Translations under genes and position numbers: made by a program | The notes under the pieces: generated by a model | The model's input: the letters and a program-made list of their open reading frames with translations, nothing else | Told to the model about the DNA's origin: nothing | Databases searched by the model: none | In this document: in pieces, positions 43,667 to 51,542 of the stretch | Layout of the letters: each line of letters begins with the position of its first letter | Numbering within the stretch: position 1 is the first letter of the stretch | NCBI RefSeq assembly: GCF_022811725.1 | Contig: NZ_CP094527.1 | Coordinates: 186,001-250,000 of the forward strand | Source of the DNA: Mucilaginibacter sp. SMC90 | GTDB taxonomy: Bacteria > Bacteroidota > Bacteroidia > Sphingobacteriales > Sphingobacteriaceae | Direction: 5' to 3' | DNA length: 64,000 nt

Positions 43667-44319
43667 TGCTTGATTCCCTTTATTATGTGACGTTTATCGC
43701 AGCTTTTGTATGCTGCATCTTCACATACAAATCGCTCGACCAAAATTTTAAATGGTTTTTGCCCTTTTTAGCTTTCGGTGTAGTTTATAATTTTCCGCCG
43801 GTATTTCAGCTGCTTATTATAAGGCATACCAACGCCTGGTGCAATAATTTCGAGGATATATTGGAGTTTATTTGTTACGCAACGTTTATCATGTCATTTG
43901 AAAAACGAGCTAAGCGTAAAAAGCATATGTATATAGTTGCCGGTATCATTATCGTACTCTCCGTTATCGATATATTTTGGATTCAGGGTTTTTGGAAAAG
44001 GGCAACCATAGCAATAGTGACACAAAATTTATTTGGTCTTTGGCTCATTTGTAGTTATTACTACAGATTATTAAATGATGATAATGAGGAGTATATAGAA
44101 CTGATGACATATCCGCCTTTTTTGGCGGTAACCGGGATTTTCTTTTACTATTTGGCAATGACTTTTTATTACTCATGCTTTAGTTTTATGGTGTATAAAA
44201 ATAACTATCACTTTTATCTGATAGCAGCAACATTGCTTGATCTCAATTCGTTGATAATAAACGGTTTATTTTCATTCTCCTTTATATGCTTTTTCAGGAA
44301 GAACAGTTTATCCTCATAA
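43666..44319 (+). CDS. Seven-helix membrane protein, putative sensor of the adjacent kinase
   Basis: About 217 residues from ATG 43666 (43639 is an alternative, within a palindrome). Around seven transmembrane helices can be drawn, including LYYVTFIAAFVCCIFTYKSL, WFLPFLAFGVVYNFPPVF, MYIVAGIIIVLSVIDIFWI, FLAVTGIFFYYLAMTFYYSC and LIINGLFSFSFICFF. It has no recognised enzyme motif. Its last 34 bases overlap the start of the histidine kinase gene, whose own protein has just one membrane helix. A two-protein sensor (7-helix module plus kinase) is therefore a reasonable inference. Confidence 0.75.
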   Translation: MLDSLYYVTFIAAFVCCIFTYKSLDQNFKWFLPFLAFGVVYNFPPVFQLLIIRHTNAWCNNFEDILEFICYATFIMSFEKRAKRKKHMYIVAGIIIVLSVIDIFWIQGFWKRATIAIVTQNLFGLWLICSYYYRLLNDDNEEYIELMTYPPFLAVTGIFFYYLAMTFYYSCFSFMVYKNNYHFYLIAATLLDLNSLIINGLFSFSFICFFRKNSLSS

Positions 44320-45116
44320 TCATTGCCGGCACCGCGCTGCTGCTTTTGCTGGGCGTGTTCATGGTTAGCTTTATGCTCATGTATCAGAAAAAGCAGAACA
44401 AGAACCTGCTTGAGCGCGAAAATCTGAAAGCCTCCTTTAAACAGGAGATGCTCAAAACCCAGATAGAGATCCAGGAGCAAACCCTCAATGACATAAGCCG
44501 CGAGATCCATGATAATATTACCCAGGTTTTGTCATTTGTTAAGCTTAATCTCGGCTTGTTGAACAATAGTCTCGATGACGAAAAGAAAGGCCGGGTGAAC
44601 GAAAATCGCGAGTTGATTTCGCAAACTATAAATGATTTAAGAAATCTTTCAAAAAGCATGAGCTTTGAGCATATCAGCTCACAAGGCCTGATAAAGATAC
44701 TTGAGGCCGAAACAGAGCGTTTAACCCGCAGCGGCATTATTAATGCAATTTTTACCGTTGAGGGCGATGTTTACAGCATGGGTGAACAGCGCGAACTGGT
44801 GATATTCCGGATATTTCAGGAGGCGGTAAATAATACCCTGAAATACGCTAAGGCAGCTAACCTTAAAATCGGTTTGTATTATACTGCACAAATGTTTAAT
44901 TTGCTCATCGAAGATGATGGTGCTGGTTTCAATACCGAAAAGGTTGATAATAAGGGCGGTTCGGGATTGCGGAACATTGAAAACAGGGCAGCTTTAGTAG
45001 GCGCAGACGTAATTATTACCAGCTCGCCTGGTAAGGGTTGCCAGATAAAATTGTCGTTCAATCCCCTGGTACAACAAATTCATGCTAAAGGAACCCATTC
45101 AAATAGCCTTAATTGA
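44286..45116 (+). CDS. Sensor histidine kinase, NarL-type (HisKA_3)
   Basis: A 276-residue kinase. It has one N-terminal membrane helix (ILIIIAGTALLLLLGVFMVSFMLMY), a coiled-coil region and a DHp of the HisKA_3 kind (LNDISREIHDNITQVLSFVKLNLGLL, His75). A HATPase domain follows with RIFQEAVNNTLKYAKA (N box), LLIEDDGAGFN (G1) and KGGSGLRNIENRAAL (G2). It overlaps the upstream 7-helix gene by 34 bases and the response regulator by 35 bases, so the three are likely made in fixed ratio. Confidence 0.92.
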   Translation: MLFQEEQFILIIIAGTALLLLLGVFMVSFMLMYQKKQNKNLLERENLKASFKQEMLKTQIEIQEQTLNDISREIHDNITQVLSFVKLNLGLLNNSLDDEKKGRVNENRELISQTINDLRNLSKSMSFEHISSQGLIKILEAETERLTRSGIINAIFTVEGDVYSMGEQRELVIFRIFQEAVNNTLKYAKAANLKIGLYYTAQMFNLLIEDDGAGFNTEKVDNKGGSGLRNIENRAALVGADVIITSSPGKGCQIKLSFNPLVQQIHAKGTHSNSLN

Positions 45117-45723
45117 TGACCACAAACTCTTCAGGAGTGGTATGGCGGCTCTTGTTGCCAACTTTAAAAAATACAATATATTATTTGAGGCTGCTAACGG
45201 ACTGGAACTGATTGATACCATAAGCAAAGGCATAATTCCGGATATTATATTGCTGGATATCAGCATGCCTGTAATGGACGGCGTTGAGGCTACCCAGATA
45301 CTCAAGGTCAAATACCCTAAAGTAAAGATCATCATATTATCCATGTTTGAGGATGCCGAAAAGGTATTGCTCATGGTAAAAATGGGGGTAAAAGGCTACC
45401 TGCTTAAGGATTCGGAACCGCATGAGGTTGAAGATGCCCTTTTGAAAGTATCGCAGGGAGAACTTTATTATCCGGAGTTTGTGACCCGCCACCTGATCAC
45501 CAACTTTAATAGTAAGTTAGAAAACATAAAGCTCAATCCGCGCGAAATTGAATTTTTGCGTTTTACGGGTACCGAGCTTACCTACAAAGAAATTGCCGAA
45601 GCCATGAATATCAGTGTACGCACCGTTGATAGCTACAGGGATCAGCTTTTTGAAAAACTCCAGATCAAAAGCCGTGTAGGACTGGTTTTGTACAGTATAA
45701 AAAATAAATTGATTGAATTGTAA
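45082..45723 (+). CDS. NarL/FixJ-family response regulator
   Basis: A 213-residue response regulator. The receiver (IALIDDHKLFRSGMAAL, phosphoacceptor Asp59 in DIILLDISMPVMDG, TQILKVKYPKVKIIILSMFEDAE with conserved Ser, GVKGYLLKDSEP with conserved Lys) is followed by a LuxR-type HTH (LNPREIEFLRFTGTELTYKEIAEAMNISVRTVDSYRDQLFEKLQIKSRVGLVLY). It should be phosphorylated by the overlapping kinase and bind DNA at unknown promoters. Confidence 0.95.
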   Translation: MLKEPIQIALIDDHKLFRSGMAALVANFKKYNILFEAANGLELIDTISKGIIPDIILLDISMPVMDGVEATQILKVKYPKVKIIILSMFEDAEKVLLMVKMGVKGYLLKDSEPHEVEDALLKVSQGELYYPEFVTRHLITNFNSKLENIKLNPREIEFLRFTGTELTYKEIAEAMNISVRTVDSYRDQLFEKLQIKSRVGLVLYSIKNKLIEL

Positions 45724-45744
45724 TTTGCTAATAAATTTAGCAAA
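45724..45744. promoter_or_regulatory. Small hairpin between response regulator and radical SAM gene
   Basis: TTTGCTAA (45724-45731) and TTAGCAAA (45737-45744) are exact arms separated by 5 bases, immediately after the response regulator stop and 8 bases before the next ATG. It could be a weak terminator or a site controlling the radical SAM gene. The sequence does not decide. Confidence 0.45.
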
Positions 45745-45752
45745 TTTGTTCA

Positions 45753-46823
45753 ATGTCACATGAGGAAAATCCGGAATTTTTTAAGGGACGCGGCGCACAG
45801 GTAAATACGCATAATAAGTTTCTGAAAAACAAGTATGTACTTGATCATATTGAGGGTATTGATGAAGCCCTGCTTGAAAATACCAATACGCAGCTTTTTG
45901 AAGAGACACCCAAAAAAATAGTCAGCGAATCAAACAGTCCCGACTTAAGCCATATGTACTCCATAAACCCCTATCAGGGGTGTGAGCATGGCTGTATTTA
46001 CTGCTACGCCCGTAACAGTCATGAATATTACGGCTTTAGTGCAGGGCTTGATTTTGAGCGGAAGATCATTATTAAACCCAATGCCCCCGAGTTGCTTGAG
46101 CAATATTTCAACAAAAAAAATTATAAGCCGGTTTGCATCATGCTATCCGGCAATACCGATTGTTACCAACCTATTGAACGTAGTTTGAAAATAACCCAGG
46201 GACTGCTGGAAATGTTCTGGAAATATAAAAACCCGGTGAGTATCATCACCAAAAATAATGTGATCCTGCGCGATATCGACCTGCTTGCAGATATGGCCAA
46301 ACTGAACCTGGTGCATGTTAATGTATCCATCACTTCCCTCAACGAACAGCTTAGGCAAAAACTGGAACCACGTACAGTAACGGCAACAGGCAGGCTGGCT
46401 GTTGTGCAAAAGCTATCTGAACGCGGTATCCCGGTGCGGGTAATGGCTGCACCTATTATTCCCGGGTTAAACAGTAATGAAGTGCCCAATATCATCAAAG
46501 CTGCAGCTGATAGAGGTGCATTAGCCGCTGGCTTTACCATGGTGCGCCTCAACGGTAGTATAGCCGAAATCTTTAGCGACTGGATCTATAAAGCATTTCC
46601 CGATCGCGCCGAAAAGGTGCTAAACATGATCCGCTCTACACATGATGGCAACTTAAATGACAGCGATTACGGCCGCAGGATGAGTGGCGACGGTAAAATA
46701 GCCGAATCTATTCACCAAATGTTTAAAATGGCTTGTAAACGCTTTATAGGCGACAGGCAGATGCCGGAATATGACTACAGTTTATTTGTGCCGAGGAAAG
46801 GGAAACAGACGAGTATGTTTTGA
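45753..46823 (+). CDS. PA0069-family radical SAM protein
   Basis: A 356-residue radical SAM enzyme of the PA0069/SplB-like group. The iron-sulfur motif is HMYSINPYQGCEHGCIYCYARNSHEYYGFSAGLDFERKIIIK, with Cys77, Cys81 and Cys84 (CxxxCxxC). CIMLSGNTDCYQPIERSLKITQGLLE and VMAAPIIPGLNSNEVPNIIKAA complete the family pattern. The reaction and substrate are not known for this group. It ends just before an AT-rich cassette (46983-48709). Confidence 0.9.
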   Translation: MSHEENPEFFKGRGAQVNTHNKFLKNKYVLDHIEGIDEALLENTNTQLFEETPKKIVSESNSPDLSHMYSINPYQGCEHGCIYCYARNSHEYYGFSAGLDFERKIIIKPNAPELLEQYFNKKNYKPVCIMLSGNTDCYQPIERSLKITQGLLEMFWKYKNPVSIITKNNVILRDIDLLADMAKLNLVHVNVSITSLNEQLRQKLEPRTVTATGRLAVVQKLSERGIPVRVMAAPIIPGLNSNEVPNIIKAAADRGALAAGFTMVRLNGSIAEIFSDWIYKAFPDRAEKVLNMIRSTHDGNLNDSDYGRRMSGDGKIAESIHQMFKMACKRFIGDRQMPEYDYSLFVPRKGKQTSMF

Positions 46824-46829
46824 GTGGGG

Positions 46830-46884
46830 GAGTTTATTTATGGTTTTAATATGAATGGGAGGAGTTTATTTATGGTTTTAATAT
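46830..46884. repeat. Short tandem duplication at the left edge of the AT-rich cassette
   Basis: A 23-base block beginning GAGTTTATTTATGG and ending TTTTAATAT occurs at 46830-46852 and again at 46862-46884, period 32. It lies between the radical SAM stop and the AT-rich two-gene cassette. It could be an insertion scar or a slippage product. The remaining gap to 46982 is very AT-rich. Confidence 0.7.
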
Positions 46885-46982
46885 TTTGCGTTTGATAGTA
46901 AGCTAATTTGATTTATTTATTTTTTTAATTTACTATTGCTAAATAACGTAAGATCAAAGTCCTGAGCCTAACTTTTATTTAA

Positions 46983-47429
46983 ATGAATTTCACCAAAATC
47001 TCCAACAATACAGAATGTGATTGTTTTACAAAGTCAAACGAAAATACTACAGATATGTTCGTTAGGAAAGTGAGACGGTCAGAAAATCTTAACAATGCGG
47101 ATTTTAGAAATCATATTGAAAGAGGTAAGATTCCTGAAGATAAAAACAATTGCGGCGAAGTATGTGGTTATCACGGAGTTTCAATTGAACTGTGGAACGA
47201 ATATAGTTCGGCTCAGCTTAAAGAAAGATATTTGCAAACCCTGTCATTTAGCCCAAAGTCAAAAAATAATTTGTGCGTTATAAAGTTTCAACCAGGTTGT
47301 GGTTTAGTAAAACACACTCCCGATCAAAAGAATGGTTATAACGAATTTCATTATGATTTTTATAAGAATGATGATTTTTCGGTAGAGAGACTTTCATTAG
47401 TTGAAATGGTACCATTAATTGTAGAGTAA
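46983..47429 (+). CDS. Hypothetical protein, first gene of AT-rich cassette
   Basis: A 148-residue protein that I do not recognise. It has clustered Cys/His residues (Cys12, Cys14, Cys57, Cys61 and His64 in NNCGEVCGYHGVS), which could bind a metal. The C-terminal half (LCVIKFQPGCGLVKHTPDQKNGYNEFHYDFYKN) looks like a beta-rich fold. Codon usage is strongly AT-biased, and the segment differs from neighbouring genes. Its stop overlaps the next ATG by one base (TAATG), so the two are a coupled pair. No function can be proposed from this alone. Confidence 0.75.
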   Translation: MNFTKISNNTECDCFTKSNENTTDMFVRKVRRSENLNNADFRNHIERGKIPEDKNNCGEVCGYHGVSIELWNEYSSAQLKERYLQTLSFSPKSKNNLCVIKFQPGCGLVKHTPDQKNGYNEFHYDFYKNDDFSVERLSLVEMVPLIVE

Positions 47430-48709
47430 TGTTTCAAATCGACAAACAACGAAGGGTTACTTCATCATTTCCGATAATTAGCGATAATTATAAAGTGCTT
47501 CATTTTGACGAGTACCCCATTCTTTTTTCGGGAACGAACAGATACTCGAACAAATTAATAGGGTCATTTTCTTATGAAGATTACGAAAATGATTATTTTA
47601 GATATATTGTTATAATAGTAGATGATAAGCAATATTCTGATTTTTTTAACAGAACAAAATCTTATCTCCAGATCATAAATGAAGTTGATCAGATTTATGT
47701 AATTGATAAAGACATAAATGATATTGTTTTAGAGACATATTATTTGCCACTGTCAGAAATACCATTGGAATATCTGCCGAGTGCAGATTCGTTTATCCCG
47801 AAGCAGCAACTTTCATCATCATTAAATTTTGGATTCAGTCTAAAAGGGAAATTAGCGGACTTGCACAAAGCGTTAGTTAGCGATGTAAGTGGTGTTAGTC
47901 AAAGAATTTATTCCTATTTGGAGGAATCTCTCGAAGCTTTGGGGAGTCTTTCTCTGTCTCCTCGTATTTATTCTCAACCATCCGTATTAGGAAGTTATAG
48001 ACTTAATTTTGATATTGAATTCGAGTCTGATCGCCAAGTTAGCTTGTTTCCAATTGATCAGAGGAAATTGACTGAGTTTATAAATAGCTTTCTGAATTAT
48101 GTCGCGTATACGCTCCCAAATGAAACGGATGAATTTCTTCAATTATATTCCGAAAATTCAGAAAAATTCCAAGCGTTAAGGCAGAGCTTGTTGACGGTTT
48201 ATGAAAATAGCAATATTCGCCCAAGTTCAACCATATCCGATAGATTAATCGAAAATATAAATAACTCTGCCAATAAACTCTCAGAAATAACAGAATATTT
48301 AAAAATAAACGAGAGCTTTAATTCTATAGAAGTTGGGAGTTATGATAATCAAAACGATTTTTCCAGTATTGGAATACTCACTCAAGATTACAAAAGTTCT
48401 ATCCAATCTAAACTATTAGTGCAGGATGAATTGTTATTGTTGGGAGATCGGGAAGTGGTCACAGATGGGCAACAGAGCGATTATAGAATTTTGGTTTATC
48501 AGCTTAATCGATATACGGGAAAAGGTTGTGCGAGACTTTACTATAATGGGGAAGACTATAGCAATGTGAGGCTAAATATTGATAGAGGAGATCAAGAGTT
48601 GACTAATTCGATTTTTACTAAAAGTTTAGATGAAGATAAAGTAGTTGATGTCAAGGGTATCGCTACTAAAATAAATGGGGTGTATAAAAAGTTGGAATGT
48701 TATCTCTAA
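47429..48709 (+). CDS. Hypothetical protein, second gene of AT-rich cassette (DUF6575-like N-terminus?)
   Basis: A 426-residue protein with an N-terminal beta-rich domain (YPILFSGTNRYSNKLIGSFSYED, FRYIVIIVDDKQYSDFFN, then ETYYLPLSEIPLEYLPS). From memory this resembles the DUF6575 family, a recollection I could not check. The middle is helical (FINSFLNYVAYTLPNETDEFLQLYSENSEKF), and the end is again beta-rich (YRILVYQLNRYTGKGCARLYYNGEDYSNVRLNID). It is translated with the 148-residue protein. The composition is far more AT-rich than surrounding genes. Function unknown. It could belong to an accessory defence or stress module, but nothing here proves that. Confidence 0.75.
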   Translation: MFQIDKQRRVTSSFPIISDNYKVLHFDEYPILFSGTNRYSNKLIGSFSYEDYENDYFRYIVIIVDDKQYSDFFNRTKSYLQIINEVDQIYVIDKDINDIVLETYYLPLSEIPLEYLPSADSFIPKQQLSSSLNFGFSLKGKLADLHKALVSDVSGVSQRIYSYLEESLEALGSLSLSPRIYSQPSVLGSYRLNFDIEFESDRQVSLFPIDQRKLTEFINSFLNYVAYTLPNETDEFLQLYSENSEKFQALRQSLLTVYENSNIRPSSTISDRLIENINNSANKLSEITEYLKINESFNSIEVGSYDNQNDFSSIGILTQDYKSSIQSKLLVQDELLLLGDREVVTDGQQSDYRILVYQLNRYTGKGCARLYYNGEDYSNVRLNIDRGDQELTNSIFTKSLDEDKVVDVKGIATKINGVYKKLECYL

Positions 48710-48725
48710 AAAACTACTCGATAAT

Positions 48726-49091
48726 TTAATTATAGTTGTTTTTTAATTCAACCCAAACCCCTATCCCCACCCCAATAACATAGCACAATAAATCGCTCCA
48801 CAAAAAGCCCTCTCCTAAAACAAGCCTGCCGAAAAGCGTATGCCGTAATTCATTTATCCAGGGCGCTTTATAAAGCTGGCTAAACTCTATCGCAAAGCAA
48901 AATATCAAAGCTGCAATAACATTGAACTTGACGGATTTAGCAATAAAAAGGAACCGCATGATAAAGTAAACCATAGTAGCCCATAAAATATCGCCAATAA
49001 ATAGGGGGATAAACTTAAAATGCCGGGATAGCAGACCGAGGATAATGGTTAGTATTATTAAAACAAAGTAAGTGATGCGGGTTTTAGCCAT
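48726..49091 (-). CDS. DUF2809 family membrane protein
   Basis: About 121 residues from ATG 49091. The longer frame extends through the terminator and is rejected. It matches DUF2809: FIPLFIGDILWATMVYFIMRFLF, FCFAIEFSQLYKAPWINELRHTLFGRLVLGEGFLWSDLLCYVIGVGIGVW, the family's conserved EFSQLY..PW.N..R and GxGFxWSDL..Y motifs. Four membrane helices are expected. The role is unknown. It is separated from the upstream zinc-ribbon gene by a terminator hairpin. Confidence 0.88.
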   Translation of the reverse strand: MAKTRITYFVLIILTIILGLLSRHFKFIPLFIGDILWATMVYFIMRFLFIAKSVKFNVIAALIFCFAIEFSQLYKAPWINELRHTLFGRLVLGEGFLWSDLLCYVIGVGIGVWVELKNNYN

Positions 49092-49123
49092 GAAATAAAT
49101 ATCGGCTAAATAAATACAACAAA

Positions 49124-49146
49124 AAAGGCACCCACCGGGTGCCTTT
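49124..49146 (-). terminator. Intrinsic terminator after the zinc-ribbon gene
   Basis: AAAGGCACCC (49124-49133) pairs exactly with GGGTGCCTTT (49137-49146), with a 3-base loop. On the minus strand a run of T follows. It ends the Nif3-like/zinc-ribbon transcript before the DUF2809 gene. Confidence 0.9.
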
Positions 49147-49173
49147 GATATATTTAATTTTATAAATGGTTGC

Positions 49174-49917
49174 TTATGCTTCTTCAGCCTCCAAAGCCAT
49201 TTGCTCGTCAACAAGGATACGTCCGCAATGCTCGCAAACGATGATCTTTTTACGCTGACGGATGTCTGACTGGCGCTGAGGCGGGATCTGGTTAAAGCAA
49301 CCAGAACATGAATCACGCTGGATAGTTACTACTGCTAATCCGTTTTTAGCGTTTTGACGCAGACGGGTGTAAGCAGTTAACAAACGCTCTTCAATGTTTT
49401 GAGTAGCTTTTGCAGCTTGTGCATTCAATTCGGTTTCTTCTTTTTCAGTTTCGGCAGTAATGGTGCCTAATTCTTCTTTCTTAGCGTCAAGGTCGGCCTG
49501 ACGGGCTTCCAGGTCGGCAAGTGCTTTTTCGTAAACCTGTGTTTTGTTGGTGATCTCGAAGCCGTATTCACGGATCTTCTTTTCGCTCACCTGTATATCT
49601 AAGCCCTGGATCTCAATTTCTTTTGAGATAGCATCATATTCGCGGTTGTTTTTAACCTCGTTAAGCTGGCCTTCGTATTTTTTGATGTTTGCCTGAGCTT
49701 CTTTGATCAGGTTTTTACGGGTAACTATGTCATCTTCCACATCGTCAAGTTCACCTTTGATCTTCTGGATGCGGGTTTCAAGGCCTGCAACGTCGTCCTC
49801 AAGGTCGGCAACTTCCATTGGCAATTCGCCTCTTACCTGGCGGATCCTATCAATTTTGGTGTGGATAGTTTGTAGCTCGTATAAAGCTTTAAGCTTTTGT
49901 TCTACGGTTTGTTCCAT
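49174..49917 (-). CDS. Coiled-coil protein with C-terminal zinc ribbon (CT398-like)
   Basis: A 247-residue protein. Residues 1-185 form a long coiled coil (LQTIHTKIDRIRQVRGELPMEVADLEDDVAGLETRIQKIKGELDDVEDD and onward). The C-terminus is a zf-RING_7-type ribbon with four cysteines, SCSGCFNQIPPQ and IVCEHCGRILVDE. Proteins of this type are widespread in Bacteria. One homologue (chlamydial CT398) binds sigma-54 and secretion proteins. The start overlaps the Nif3-like stop by one base (TAATG), a coupling conserved in many genomes. Confidence 0.92.
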   Translation of the reverse strand: MEQTVEQKLKALYELQTIHTKIDRIRQVRGELPMEVADLEDDVAGLETRIQKIKGELDDVEDDIVTRKNLIKEAQANIKKYEGQLNEVKNNREYDAISKEIEIQGLDIQVSEKKIREYGFEITNKTQVYEKALADLEARQADLDAKKEELGTITAETEKEETELNAQAAKATQNIEERLLTAYTRLRQNAKNGLAVVTIQRDSCSGCFNQIPPQRQSDIRQRKKIIVCEHCGRILVDEQMALEAEEA

Positions 49918-51014
49918 TAAATAAAATATTTGACGGGGTTTGTATTTACTTCTGTTAAACGGACGGCAAAGATAGGGAATTTTTTTCTAATTATTTCATA
50001 CAATAATTGCTGCGTAAATTGTTCACTTTCAAAGTGTCCGATATCTGCAATAACTATCTTTCCTTCGGCATCAAAAAACTCGTGATACTTGTAATCGGCT
50101 GTGATAAAAACATCGGCTCCGGCAGCTATGGCGTGCTTCAATAAAAAGCCTCCCGAGCCACCACAAACAGCTACTTTTTTAACGTGTTTACCTATTAATT
50201 TAGTATGCCTGATCACGTGCGTGCGCATTTTGTCCTTTACATGAAACAGGAAACTTTCCTCATTAAGCGGCATTTCCAGTTCGCCTATCATGCCCGAGCC
50301 TACCTGCTGGTGCTGATTGGTTAAATTATAAAGGTCGTAAGCAACCTCTTCGTAAGGATGGGCCAGTATCAGGGCCATCAGGATCTTGCTTTCCAGGTTG
50401 GCAGGATATACGGTTTCAATACGCACCTCATTTTCCTTGTGGCGTTTGCCAACTTCGCCAACATAAGGATTAGCGGCTTCATTGCCCTTAAATGTTCCGG
50501 TGCCCTCGGCGTTAAAACTGGTTTCGCTGTAATTGCCAATGTTGCCCGCCCCTGCATTGAACAATGCGTCGCGCACAGCATCGGCATGGCTTAGAGGAAC
50601 GTAGGTAACCAGTTTTTTGATCAGGTTATGTTTAGGCAGCAATATGCGGCTGTTCTTTAAACCTAAAGTTTCGCAAATGCGGGCGTTAACCCCAGTCATC
50701 ATGCTATCCAGGTTGGTGTGAATGGCGTATATAGCGATCCCTTTCCGGATTGCTTTTTCAACCACTCGCTCCACATAGGTTTTACCGTTGAATTTTTTAA
50801 GCCCCTTAAAAACTATGGGGTGGTGCGATATGATTACCTGGCAACCGGTGGCAATGGCCTCATCAACTACCGCTTCGGTACAATCAAGCGAAACCAATGC
50901 CTGGCTTATTTCCTGGTCGGGATTGCCGACTATAAGGCCTGAGTTATCATAATCTTCCTGGTAATTAAGCGGGGCGAGGCTTTCGAGGTATGCGGTTAGG
51001 GCTGATAATTTCAT
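49917..51014 (-). CDS. Nif3-like dinuclear metal centre protein
   Basis: A 365-residue Nif3/YqfO/DUF34 protein. The two halves of the Nif3 fold (LESLAPLNYQEDYDNSGLIVGNPDQEISQALVSLDC; VISHHPIVFKGLKKFNG with metal-binding His pair; DVFITADYKYHEFFDAEGKIVIADIGHFESEQ) surround an inserted domain (about 125-235) of the kind present in the larger YqfO type (KKLVTYVPLSHADAVRDALFNAGAGNIGNYSETSF). The exact role of the family is debated (GTP cyclohydrolase-type and metal-binding proposals). It is the first gene of the unit with the zinc-ribbon protein. Confidence 0.94.
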   Translation of the reverse strand: MKLSALTAYLESLAPLNYQEDYDNSGLIVGNPDQEISQALVSLDCTEAVVDEAIATGCQVIISHHPIVFKGLKKFNGKTYVERVVEKAIRKGIAIYAIHTNLDSMMTGVNARICETLGLKNSRILLPKHNLIKKLVTYVPLSHADAVRDALFNAGAGNIGNYSETSFNAEGTGTFKGNEAANPYVGEVGKRHKENEVRIETVYPANLESKILMALILAHPYEEVAYDLYNLTNQHQQVGSGMIGELEMPLNEESFLFHVKDKMRTHVIRHTKLIGKHVKKVAVCGGSGGFLLKHAIAAGADVFITADYKYHEFFDAEGKIVIADIGHFESEQFTQQLLYEIIRKKFPIFAVRLTEVNTNPVKYFI

Positions 51015-51046
51015 TAATCAAGTATAGCAATAAATAATGGCGTTAG

Positions 51047-51409
51047 TTAGCTGCTCATTTTAGCCATCTGGTAGCTTTCGTAAGCCATATTCTTATTATA
51101 CTCCAAAGTTATCGACTTATTGTTGATCAAATCCACGATAGTACCTATAATACAAAGTCCTCCTGTAAAAAAGTAAAGGATGCCCATGCCTACCTGGCCC
51201 AATACAAAACGCTGTATACCTGCGAAGCCAACAAAGCCAAGCAGGGTAAATAACAATATATCCTGCGAGTTTTTGCGCTTATTGCTGTAAACCATATAAA
51301 AGTATTTTTTTTGGCTTTCAGTCAGATCGGGTGTTGCATGTTGTAAAAAGCCGAGTTCCTCAGGCGAAAAACCTGCAAAAGTATTGTATGGATCCTGGTA
51401 TGTGTTCAT
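51047..51409 (-). CDS. TM2 domain-containing protein
   Basis: A 120-residue protein with an N-terminal cytoplasmic part (YNTFAGFSPEELGFLQHATPDLTESQKKYFYMVYSNKRKN) and two transmembrane helices of the TM2 type (ILLFTLLGFVGFAGIQRFVLGQVGMGILYFFTGGLCIIGTIVDLINN), with the family's G.QRF.LG...G....T.G...IG...D pattern. No function is known. It is monocistronic and lies 33 bases before the Nif3-like gene on the same strand. Confidence 0.9.
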   Translation of the reverse strand: MNTYQDPYNTFAGFSPEELGFLQHATPDLTESQKKYFYMVYSNKRKNSQDILLFTLLGFVGFAGIQRFVLGQVGMGILYFFTGGLCIIGTIVDLINNKSITLEYNKNMAYESYQMAKMSS

Positions 51410-51542
51410 GTTTGGTAAAGGCTTTTGTTGTAGCGATAATCCAAATTTAAATATTTACCGCATTAAAACTATAGGTTAAAAAATGATTTAAAATTTCTTT
51501 CAGTTAAATAGGGGTAAACCTTTACCGGGTTGTAATACCTGT

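Noticed and set aside
49092..49316. N-terminal extension of the DUF2809 protein
   Set aside because: The longer frame reads through the terminator and the antisense of the zinc-ribbon gene. ATG 49091 gives the normal family length.
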